A stretch of DNA of 16,601 nt. Source: JBDSTZ01 sp039927975. GTDB taxonomy: Bacteria > Pseudomonadota > Gammaproteobacteria > Burkholderiales > Burkholderiaceae_D. Below, one piece after another: positions 6,634-14,101 of this stretch (the first letter of the stretch is position 1; each line of letters begins with the position of its first letter). The translations under genes were made by a program, and so were the position numbers. The stretch is taken from assembly GCA_039927975.1 (NCBI GenBank), contig JBDSTZ010000285.1, positions 1 through 16,601 on the forward strand, written 5' to 3'. Under the pieces are notes generated by a model that was given only the letters and a program-made list of their open reading frames with translations, did no database searches and had not been told where the DNA came from.

Positions 6634-8319
6634 ATGAACAAGACCTCCCTCCGCCTGTTGGCAAGCCTGTGCATCCTGGCCGCGAACGCCGCGAACGCCG
6701 CGAACGCCGCGAACGCCGCGAACGCCGCACCGGCGATCGCGCCGATTCCCCAACTCGTCGAGAAGGATGGCCACTACGCGCTGCTCGTCGACGGCGAGCC
6801 ATTCACCATGCTCGGCGCGCAGGCCCACAACTCGAGTAACTACCCGGGCGCGCTGAAACAGGTCTGGGCGGCGATCAAGGACGCCAACGCCAACACGCTC
6901 GAAATCCCGGTCGCCTGGGAGCAGGTCGAACCGGTCGAAGGCAAGTTTGATTTCTCCTACCTCGACACGCTGGTGGCCGAGGCGCGCCAGAACAAGGTGC
7001 GCCTGGTGCTGCTGTGGTTCGGCTTCTCCAAGAACACCGGCCCGGCCTACGCCCCGGAGTGGGTCAAGTTCAACAACGCCCGCTTTCCGCGCATGATCGA
7101 CAAGGAAGGCAAGGTCATTTACAGCATGTCGCCGCACGGCGCCGATACCCTCAAGGCCGACAAGAAGGCCTTTGTCGCCATGATGACACACCTGAAGAAA
7201 ATCGACGGGGCGCGCCACACCGTCATCATGGTGCAGGTCGAAAACGAGGTCGGCACCTACGGCACCGTGCGCGACTTCAGCCCGGCCGCCGAACAAGTCT
7301 TCCGCGCCCCGGTGCCGCCGGCGGTCCTGGCGCGCAAGAAGTCGCCGGTTGCCGGCGCCGCCAGCGGTTCCTGGTCCGAAGTGTATGGCCCTTACGCCGA
7401 CCAGTACTTCCACGCCTGGGCGATCGCCAGCTACATCGAGGAACTGGCCAAGGCCGGCCGTGCGGTCTACAACCTGCCGATGTACGTCAACAACGCGCTG
7501 CGCGATCCGGTCGAGCCGATGGCGCCGTGGAAGGGCAACTTCGCCAGCGGCGGCCCGACCTACGACGTGATCGACATCTACAAGGCCGCCGCGCCGCACA
7601 TCGACATCGTCGCCCCCGACCTCTACGAGTCCCGCTCGTCCAGGGTCACAGCCAACTTTGACGGCTTCCAGCGCAAGGACAACGCGCTGTTCGTGCCGGA
7701 GATGGGCAATTCCGCCACGTTCGTCCGCTATGTCTACCAGGTGCTCGGCCGCGGTTCGATCGGCATCGCGCCTTTCGGCATTGACTACGCCAACTACCGC
7801 AACTACCCGCTCGGCGCCAAGGTGAGCGACAAGACCATGGTCGAGCCTTTCGGCCGCATCTACACGGCGTTCCGCCCAATGGAACGCATGTGGGCCAAGT
7901 GGGCGCTCGAAGGCCGCACCCAGGGCGTGGCCGAAAGCGACGAGCGCACCGCCCAGAACATGAACTTCAAGGACTGGAACCTGAACGTCTCGTTCCGCCA
8001 GTGGCAGTTTGGCGAACAGCCGGAAGGGCCGGACATGAAGGACGTCCCGCCCGGCATGGAATCGCCGTCGGGAGGCGCTGCCGTCGCCCGCATCGGCGAC
8101 GACGAGTTCGTCATCGTCGGCCACAACGCCCGCGTCAAGGTCTGGCCCGACGGCGCCAACAAGGGCAAGAACGCCGGCTACGCGCGGGTCGAGGAAGGGC
8201 GCTTCGACGCCCGGGGGAAATGGGTCATGGAGCGCAACTGGAACGGCGACCAGACCGATTACGGCCTCAATCTGCCGGCCACGCCGGTCGTCCTGAAAGT
8301 CCGGATGGGTTCTTACTGA
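6634..8319 (+). CDS. GH35 beta-galactosidase (exported, xyloglucan type)
   Basis: A 561-residue retaining beta-galactosidase of family GH35, resembling the Cellvibrio japonicus Bgl35A type, which removes beta-1,2-galactose from xyloglucan side chains. The catalytic barrel (about 45-400) contains FTMLGAQAHNSSNYPG, LEIPVAWEQVEPVEGKFDF, the acid/base E205 in VQVENEVGTYG and the likely nucleophile E356 in LFVPEMGNS. A C-terminal beta domain (about 405-555, DUF5597-like) starts near GRIYTAFRPMERMWAKWALEG. The Sec-type signal peptide (MNKTSLRLLASLCIL) runs into an unusual AAN repeat, described separately. The start is the ATG at 6634, with GAAG just upstream as a weak ribosome-binding site. It is the first gene of the probable operon with GH31, GH95 and GH2, and export suggests a periplasmic role. 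Confidence 0.92.
   Translation: MNKTSLRLLASLCILAANAANAANAANAANAAPAIAPIPQLVEKDGHYALLVDGEPFTMLGAQAHNSSNYPGALKQVWAAIKDANANTLEIPVAWEQVEPVEGKFDFSYLDTLVAEARQNKVRLVLLWFGFSKNTGPAYAPEWVKFNNARFPRMIDKEGKVIYSMSPHGADTLKADKKAFVAMMTHLKKIDGARHTVIMVQVENEVGTYGTVRDFSPAAEQVFRAPVPPAVLARKKSPVAGAASGSWSEVYGPYADQYFHAWAIASYIEELAKAGRAVYNLPMYVNNALRDPVEPMAPWKGNFASGGPTYDVIDIYKAAAPHIDIVAPDLYESRSSRVTANFDGFQRKDNALFVPEMGNSATFVRYVYQVLGRGSIGIAPFGIDYANYRNYPLGAKVSDKTMVEPFGRIYTAFRPMERMWAKWALEGRTQGVAESDERTAQNMNFKDWNLNVSFRQWQFGEQPEGPDMKDVPPGMESPSGGAAVARIGDDEFVIVGHNARVKVWPDGANKGKNAGYARVEEGRFDARGKWVMERNWNGDQTDYGLNLPATPVVLKVRMGSY
6679..6729 (+). repeat. 9-bp tandem repeat encoding (Ala-Ala-Asn)5 in the GH35 signal-peptide region
   Basis: Five perfect copies of GCCGCGAAC (6679-6723) are followed by a partial sixth (GCCGCA, 6724-6729). 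The unit is three codons, in frame, giving residues 16-30 as AAN repeated five times and then AAPAIAP. Each unit recreates an Ala-Asn-Ala signal-peptidase-like site, so copy-number change would alter length without breaking the frame. Confidence 0.95.
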
Positions 8320-8333
8320 TCGCCGGATCGGTC

Positions 8334-8386
8334 ACAGTCACACATAACAGTCACACATAACAGCCACACAAATACAGTCACATCCA
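8334..8386 (+). repeat. Four 13-bp tandem repeats between GH35 and GH31
   Basis: ACAGTCACACATA occurs twice perfectly (8334-8346 and 8347-8359). It is followed by ACAGCCACACAAA (8360-8372, 11/13) and, after one extra base, ACAGTCACATCCA (8374-8386, 10/13). The array fills most of the 91-bp gap and ends 24 bp before the GH31 ATG. It is rich in A and C and poor in pairing potential, so an unstructured spacer that keeps the GH31 ribosome-binding site open is one possible role. Confidence 0.85.
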
Positions 8387-8410
8387 ACTACGTCGACAGC
8401 GAGAGACAAT

Positions 8411-11266
8411 ATGCGATTTCAACCAATGATTCACACCGCCGCCGGCCTGGCCCTGCTGGCGACAAGCTACGCCAGCGCGGCCGGCTTTGAAAAAACCGCC
8501 ACCGGCATGGTCGTCAAACCAGAGCGCGGCGCGGTCAGGGAAATCCGCCTGGAGGTCATGAGCGGCAACATCATCCACGTCCTCAAACTCGACCAGCCGG
8601 GCAAGGAGATCACGCCGTCCCTGATGACGGTGGCAACACCCTGCGCCTGCACCTTCACGGTCTCCGGCAACGGCAAGACTGTCACCCTAAAGGCGGAAAA
8701 AATCTCCGCGACCGTCAACCTGGCCGACGGCTACGTGCAGTTCGCCGACGCCAAGGGCAAGGTCTTCCTCAAGCAGGCCAGCGAGCAGGTCGCCCCGGTC
8801 GCCATTGGCGGCAAGCCCTTCCTGGCGGTGACCGAAGGCTTCAACCACGGCACCAGGGATGCGTTCTACGGCCTTGGCCAGCACCAGAACGCCCAGATGA
8901 ACTACAACGGTGAAGACGTGCTGCTGGCCCAGCACAATATGGACGTCGCGGTGCCTTTCGTCGTCTCGGACAAGAACTACGGCGTCCTGTGGGACAACAA
9001 CGGCATCTCGCGCTTCGGTAACCCCAAGGCCTACGGCACCATGCAGCGCGACCTCAAACTCGTCGACGCCAAAGGCCAGGCCGGCGCGCTCACCGCCCGC
9101 TACTACATCGGCGGCAAGCTGGCGCTCGAACGCCGCGAAACCGACATCGCCTACCAGTACCTCAAGGACGTGGCCGAGAACTGGCCGAAGGAACTGCCGA
9201 CCCTCAAAGAGGTCAAAGAAGAAGTGAAGGTCGTCTGGGAGGGCACGCTCGCCTCCGACAAGCCCGGGGTCCACAAAATGCAGATGTACTCGTCCGACTA
9301 TGCCACTTTGACCATCGACGGCAAGCAGCTGCTCGACGTCTGGCGCCAGAACTGGAACCCGTGGTACCACAATTTCGAGGTCAACTTCGCCAGGGACAAG
9401 CCGGTCAAGTTCCTGCTCGAATGGAAGCCGTCCAGCGGCATGGTCGCCATTACCCACAGCGATCCGCTGCCCGCCGCCGAACGCCACTCGCTGACCCTGT
9501 CGGCCGAAGTCGCGCAGGCCATCAACTACCATGTCATCAGCGCCGACAGCATCGACAACGTCATCGCCGGCTACCGCCACCTGACCGGCCAGGCCCCGCT
9601 CATGCCGAAGTGGACCTACGGCTTCTGGCAATCGCGCCAGCGTTACGAAACCCAGGAACAGCTGCTCGGCACCGTGCGCGAATACCGTCAGCGCCGCTGG
9701 CCACTCGACAACATCGTGCAGGACTGGTTCTACTGGCCGCAGGACGGCTGGGGCTCGCACGACTTCGACAAGGTCCGCTTCCCCGATCCAAAGGGCATGG
9801 TCGACGAGGTCCACAAAAACCACGCGCGCATCATGATCTCCATCTGGGGCAAGTTCTACTCCAACACGGACAACTACAAGGAACTGGCGTCCAAGGGCTA
9901 CATGTGGACCAAGAACGTCGAGAACGGCGCGCTTGACTGGGTCGGCCCCGGCTACAAGAACAGCCACTACGACCCCTACACCCAGGAAGCGCGCGACATC
10001 TACTACCGCCAGCTCAAGCACAAGCTGGTCGACAAGGGCTTCGACGCCTGGTGGATGGACAATACCGAGGCCGATGTGAATTCGAACACCCGCCCGGAGG
10101 ATTTCAAGAAGCTGATCGGCCCGACCGTGTATGGCGCCGGCGAGGTCACCTTCAATCCCTATAGCCTGATGCAGTCGAAGGCGATGATCGACGGCCTGCG
10201 CCGCGACCAGCCCGACACGCGCCAGTTCATCCTGTCGCGCTCCGGCTTCGCCGGCATCCAGCGCAATTCGACCGCCGTCTGGAGCGGCGACACCGTCTCG
10301 CGCTGGAACAACCTGTACGACCAGATCTCGGCCGGCGTCAACTTCTCCATGTCGGGCATCCCCAACTGGACCCACGACATCGGCGGCTACGCCCAGGAAA
10401 ACCGCTACCAGGCCGGCGACGTCGGCTCGGCCCAGGAAAACCGCAGCGTCGGCGCGGCGCAAATGAAGCCGGAAGACCAGAAGGAATGGCAGGAACTGAA
10501 CCTGCGCTGGTTCCAGTTCGGCGCCTTCTCGCCGCTGTTCCGTTCGCACGGCGAAGTCGTCAAGCGCGAAATCTACAACCTCGCGCCGGAAGACTCGGTG
10601 ACCCGCGATTCCATGGTCTGGTACCTCAAGCTGCGCTATCGCCTGATGCCCTACATTTACGCGACCGCCTCCGACACCTATTACCAATCGGGCACCATCA
10701 TGCGCGGCCTGGTGATGGACTTCCCGCAGGACGAGCGCGTCAAGGACATCAAGGACCAATACCTGTTCGGCCACGCGCTGATGGTCGCGCCGGTCTCCCG
10801 GTTCGGCGCGCGCGAGCGCAGCGTCTACATGCCCAAGGGCGCCGACTGGTACGACTTCCACACCGGCCAGCGCTACACCGGCGGCCAGAGCGTCACCGTG
10901 GCGGCGCCGGCCACGCGCATTCCGGTGTTCGTGCGCAGCGGCGCCATTGTGCCGATGGGGCCCGTCACGCAATACGTCGACGAGCAGCCCGACGCACCGA
11001 TTTCGCTGAAGGTCTACACTGGCGCGGACGGCGCGTTCAGCCTGTACGAGGACGATGGAGTCAGCAATGGCTACCAGCGCGGCGAAGCGAGCCGCATCCC
11101 GTTCAGCTATGACGACAAGCGCGGCATCCTCACCATCGGCGCGCGGGCCGGTACGTACAAGGGCATGGTCGCCAAGCGCCAGTTCCTGGTCCACTTCATC
11201 AAGCCTGGCGTGGCCACCTCGGAGAGTTTGGACGATGCCGACAAGGTGGCGCCCGCACATGCCTGA
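8411..11266 (+). CDS. GH31 alpha-xylosidase with PA14 insert (exported)
   Basis: A 951-residue retaining alpha-glycosidase of family GH31. After a Sec signal (MRFQPMIHTAAGLALLATSYASA) comes an N-terminal beta-sandwich (about 28-260, with FYGLGQHQNAQMNYNGEDV). A PA14-like insert follows at about 273-352 (VVWEGTLASDKPGVHKMQMYSSDYATLTIDGKQLLD). The TIM barrel runs from about 395, with the nucleophile D550 in WWMDNTEADVNS and the acid/base D627 in VWSGDTVSRWN. C-terminal beta domains start near ALMVAPVSRFGARERSVYMP. This length and the PA14 insert match the Cellvibrio Xyl31A kind of xyloglucan alpha-xylosidase, which removes alpha-1,6-xylose from the non-reducing end of xyloglucan oligosaccharides. 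Alpha-glucosidase activity is less likely in this setting. The released xylose is the expected signal for the XylR-like regulator. The start has GAGAGA a few bases upstream. The last 8 bp overlap the start of the halogenase-like remnant. Confidence 0.93.
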   Translation: MRFQPMIHTAAGLALLATSYASAAGFEKTATGMVVKPERGAVREIRLEVMSGNIIHVLKLDQPGKEITPSLMTVATPCACTFTVSGNGKTVTLKAEKISATVNLADGYVQFADAKGKVFLKQASEQVAPVAIGGKPFLAVTEGFNHGTRDAFYGLGQHQNAQMNYNGEDVLLAQHNMDVAVPFVVSDKNYGVLWDNNGISRFGNPKAYGTMQRDLKLVDAKGQAGALTARYYIGGKLALERRETDIAYQYLKDVAENWPKELPTLKEVKEEVKVVWEGTLASDKPGVHKMQMYSSDYATLTIDGKQLLDVWRQNWNPWYHNFEVNFARDKPVKFLLEWKPSSGMVAITHSDPLPAAERHSLTLSAEVAQAINYHVISADSIDNVIAGYRHLTGQAPLMPKWTYGFWQSRQRYETQEQLLGTVREYRQRRWPLDNIVQDWFYWPQDGWGSHDFDKVRFPDPKGMVDEVHKNHARIMISIWGKFYSNTDNYKELASKGYMWTKNVENGALDWVGPGYKNSHYDPYTQEARDIYYRQLKHKLVDKGFDAWWMDNTEADVNSNTRPEDFKKLIGPTVYGAGEVTFNPYSLMQSKAMIDGLRRDQPDTRQFILSRSGFAGIQRNSTAVWSGDTVSRWNNLYDQISAGVNFSMSGIPNWTHDIGGYAQENRYQAGDVGSAQENRSVGAAQMKPEDQKEWQELNLRWFQFGAFSPLFRSHGEVVKREIYNLAPEDSVTRDSMVWYLKLRYRLMPYIYATASDTYYQSGTIMRGLVMDFPQDERVKDIKDQYLFGHALMVAPVSRFGARERSVYMPKGADWYDFHTGQRYTGGQSVTVAAPATRIPVFVRSGAIVPMGPVTQYVDEQPDAPISLKVYTGADGAFSLYEDDGVSNGYQRGEASRIPFSYDDKRGILTIGARAGTYKGMVAKRQFLVHFIKPGVATSESLDDADKVAPAHA

Positions 11267-11416
11267 CAAAGCCACCCGCAATATCGCCATCATCGGCGCC
11301 GGCAGCGCCGGCTCGATGTTGGCGGGCAGTTCGCGCCACGCACTGGCGGCGCCGGCGAGATCGTGCCCGCCAAATCGTCCTGTCCCGGCACGGTCGGCAA
11401 CGACGAATTCCCCCGC
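11259..11416 (+). pseudogene. Decayed 5' fragment of a flavin-dependent (tryptophan) halogenase-like gene
   Basis: An ATG at 11259 overlaps the GH31 stop and reads MPDKATRNIAIIGAGSAGSMLAG. This is the GxGxxG dinucleotide-binding start typical of tryptophan-halogenase-family (PF04820) flavoproteins. The likeness then fades. In another frame, from 11357, the translation reads EIVPAKSSCPGTVGNDEFP, lining up with the EIVLVES...GTVGVGEATIP stretch that follows in this family. A frame change plus substitutions and loss of everything downstream would explain it. The original frame runs to 11495 without further likeness, so no functional enzyme remains. The overlap with GH31 suggests the ancestor was translationally coupled to it. 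The family call rests on short motifs only. Confidence 0.45.
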
Positions 11417-11593
11417 TGGCCATCCTCTACCAAGTCATTCGGCTGCGCCAAATCAGGCAATTTGCGCCGCTCCCAAGGCCGATCGGCGGTGGTAGCATGC
11501 CGGCAGGGTTGAATGTCCATGCGTCGTGCCTGGCGCCGGCGTGCGCCGGGCGACGCCGTCGGGGGCAAACAGAATAAGTAACTTGGGGACCAA
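11267..11593. other. 327-bp gap between GH31 and GH95
   Basis: Apart from the halogenase-like remnant (to about 11416), I see no gene here. A hairpin at 11522-11555 is the only clear structure: GCCTGGCGC (11528-11536) pairs with GCGCCGGGC (11543-11551), including one G-T pair, and CGTC/GACG extends the stem beyond a 2-nt bulge. It has no T-tract. The GH95 ribosome-binding site GGGGA lies at 11585-11589. Confidence 0.5.
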
Positions 11594-14059
11594 ATGAGTA
11601 AGAAGTCACACCAGACAAGCGCCGGGCTTTCCATCGGCCGGCGCCACATGCTCGTCTCGGCCGGTCTGGCCATGGCCTTTCCCGGTCTGGCCGGCGCAGG
11701 ACTGACTGCCACCACCGCGCGCGACGGTCGCGAGAGCCTCGCCTTGTGGTACGAGAAGCCTGCCGGCGCCTGGGTCGAGGCGCTGCCGGTAGGTAATGGC
11801 CGGCTGGGCGCGATGTGCTTCGGCCGCGTCGCCCAGGAGCGCATTCAGCTCAACGAAGACACCATTTTCGCCGGCGGCCCCTACGACCAGAACAACCCGC
11901 TTGCGCGCGAGGCGCTGCCGGTGGTGCGCAAGCTGATCGACGAGGGCAAATTCGCCGAGGCGGCCAAACTGGTCGACACGGCGATGATCGCGCGGCCGAA
12001 AGACCAGATGCCGTATGGCGCTGCCGGCGACCTGATGCTCGACTTCCAGGGCCTGGCCGGCGCCAGCGCCTACCGCCGCTCGCTCGACCTCGACACCGCG
12101 ATTGCCACCACCGGCTTTGCCGATGGCGCGGCCCAGTATGTGCGCGAAGTATTTTCCAGCGTGCCCGACCAGGTCATCGCGATCCGCCTGACGGCCAGCG
12201 CCGGCACCCTGGATTTCGATCTCGGCTATCGCCACCCTGGCGACGCCAAATACGGCAGCACCAGTTACGACGGCGCGCCGGCCAAGCAGGGCCAGACCGG
12301 CGCACCGTGGGAGCATCGCGAGTCGCTGCGCGTCGAACAGCGTCCGGCCAGCCTCTCGTTGCGCGCCGACGGCGACGGCGCGCTGCTGATCGAAGGGCGC
12401 AATATCAGCGCGGGCGGCGTGCCGGCGGCGCTGCGCTACGCGCTGCGGGTCAAGGTGATGGGCGACGGCATCATCACCGCGCGCGGCGACCGCGTCGAAG
12501 TGCGCGGCGCCCGCACCGTCACCCTGTTGGTGGCGGCGGCGACCAGTTACGTCAACTACCACGATGTCAGCGGCGATCCGGTGGCCACCGTGCGGCGCCA
12601 GACCGAGGCGGCGGCCGGCAAGAGCTACGCGCGCCTGCGCGCCGACCACGTCAAGGCGCACCAGGCGCTGTTTCGCCGCCTGTCGCTGCGCATCGGCCAG
12701 GACGATCGCGACGAGCGGCCGACCAACTTGCGCATCGCCGGCATCGAGAAGCAGCCGGATGCCGCGCTGGCGGCGCTTTACGTGCAATACGCGCGCTACC
12801 TGCTGATGTCGTGCTCGCGCCCGGGCACCCAGTCGGCCAACCTGCAAGGGCTGTGGAACGAAGGGAACAACCCGCCCTGGGGTGGCAAGTACACCATCAA
12901 CATCAACACCGAGATGAATTACTGGCCGGCCGAAGCGGCCAACCTGGGCGAGTGCGTCGAACCGCTGGTGCGCATGGTCGAGGACCTGTCGGTGAGCGGC
13001 GCCATCACCGCGCGCCAGAGCTACGGCGCGCGCGGCTGGGTGGCCCATCACAACACCGACCTGTGGCGCGCCGCCGCGCCGATCTCGGGGCCCTTGTGGG
13101 GCATCTGGCCGACCGGCGGCGCCTGGCTGTGCCAGACCTTGTGGGAGCATTACGAGTACAACCCCGACCCGGCCTGGCTGCGCCGCATCTACCCGCTGCT
13201 CAAGGGCGCGGCGCTGTTCTTCGTCGACACCCTGGTCGAAGATCCGCAGGGCAGGGGACTGGTCACCTCGCCCTCGATCTCGCCCGAGAACACCCACCAC
13301 GCCGGCGTGGCCGTTTGCGCCGGTCCGGCGATGGACCGCCAGATCCTGCGCGACCTGTTCGGCTGGACCCTGCGCGCCCACGCGCTGCTCAAGGACCCCG
13401 ACGCCGGCTTCGCCACCACGCTGCAGGCCACGCGTGCGCGGCTGCCGGCCGACCGCATCGGCGCCCAGGGCCAGTTGCAGGAGTGGCTGGAGGACTGGGA
13501 CGCTGGCGCGCCCGAGCAGCAGCACCGCCACGTGTCGCACCTGTACGCGGTCTACCCGAGCGAACAAATCAACCTGCGCGACACGCCCGAGCTGATCGCG
13601 GCGGCCAAGGTCACGCTCAACCGGCGCGGCGACCAGTCGACCGGCTGGGCCACCGCGTGGCGCCTGGCGCTGTGGGCGCGCATGGGCGAGGGCGAGCGCG
13701 CCTACTCGATCCTGCAAGGTTTGCTGGGACCGGTGCGCACCTACCCGAACATGTTCGACTCGCATCCGCCGTTCCAGATCGATGGCAATTTCGGCGGCGC
13801 GGCGGCGATCCTGAGCATGTTGGTGCAGTCGTGGGGCGGCGAGATCCGCATTCTGGCGGCGCTGCCGAAGGCGTGGCCGGAAGGTTCGCTGCGCGGCGTG
13901 CGCGCCAAGGGCGGCGTCGAGCTCGACCTCGACTGGGCGGACGGCCGCATGACTCGCCTGCGGCTGCGCGGCAAGCCACACGACAAGGTGCAGCTGCGCT
14001 ACGGCGAACGCTTGATCAGCGTGGTGCTGGACGCCGCCGGCCGGGGCGCGCTGCGTTAA
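11594..14059 (+). CDS. GH95 alpha-L-fucosidase with Tat-type signal
   Basis: An 821-residue inverting glycosidase of family GH95, which releases terminal alpha-1,2-linked L-fucose (some members act on L-galactose). The N-terminal beta domain (about 48-300) starts with LALWYEKPAGAWVEALPVGNGRLGAMCFG, followed by RIQLNEDTIFAGGPYDQNNP. The (alpha/alpha)6 barrel (about 340-740) has ININTEMNYWPAEAANL (N436 and N438, the likely pair assisting the water), SPSISPENTHH (E565, likely general acid) and FQIDGNFGGAAAI (D730). These assignments are by analogy to the Bifidobacterium AfcA residues. The N-terminus SIGRRHMLVSAGLAMAFPGLAGA has the twin arginines R16-R17 and a mild hydrophobic stretch, pointing to Tat rather than Sec export, unlike its neighbours. 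The ATG at 11594 has GGGGA 4 nt upstream. It sits 42 bp before GH2 and would defucosylate side chains so that galactosidases can act. Confidence 0.93.
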   Translation: MSKKSHQTSAGLSIGRRHMLVSAGLAMAFPGLAGAGLTATTARDGRESLALWYEKPAGAWVEALPVGNGRLGAMCFGRVAQERIQLNEDTIFAGGPYDQNNPLAREALPVVRKLIDEGKFAEAAKLVDTAMIARPKDQMPYGAAGDLMLDFQGLAGASAYRRSLDLDTAIATTGFADGAAQYVREVFSSVPDQVIAIRLTASAGTLDFDLGYRHPGDAKYGSTSYDGAPAKQGQTGAPWEHRESLRVEQRPASLSLRADGDGALLIEGRNISAGGVPAALRYALRVKVMGDGIITARGDRVEVRGARTVTLLVAAATSYVNYHDVSGDPVATVRRQTEAAAGKSYARLRADHVKAHQALFRRLSLRIGQDDRDERPTNLRIAGIEKQPDAALAALYVQYARYLLMSCSRPGTQSANLQGLWNEGNNPPWGGKYTININTEMNYWPAEAANLGECVEPLVRMVEDLSVSGAITARQSYGARGWVAHHNTDLWRAAAPISGPLWGIWPTGGAWLCQTLWEHYEYNPDPAWLRRIYPLLKGAALFFVDTLVEDPQGRGLVTSPSISPENTHHAGVAVCAGPAMDRQILRDLFGWTLRAHALLKDPDAGFATTLQATRARLPADRIGAQGQLQEWLEDWDAGAPEQQHRHVSHLYAVYPSEQINLRDTPELIAAAKVTLNRRGDQSTGWATAWRLALWARMGEGERAYSILQGLLGPVRTYPNMFDSHPPFQIDGNFGGAAAILSMLVQSWGGEIRILAALPKAWPEGSLRGVRAKGGVELDLDWADGRMTRLRLRGKPHDKVQLRYGERLISVVLDAAGRGALR

Positions 14060-14101
14060 GCGCTGCGGGCGACGACATTTTTATCTTTGAATGAGACAGG
14101 T

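Noticed and set aside
6679..6729. CRISPR-like array
   Set aside because: The unit is only 9 bp, contiguous without spacers and in frame with the GH35 signal region.
11485..11500. Xyl-box-like operator (TGGTAGCATGCCGGCA)
   Set aside because: Only the first half resembles TGGTAGCGCTAACA-type boxes, and the symmetry is poor.
14087..14101. TTG at 14087 as the start of the GH2 gene
   Set aside because: It would add five residues before a clean signal peptide that begins at the ATG at 14102.
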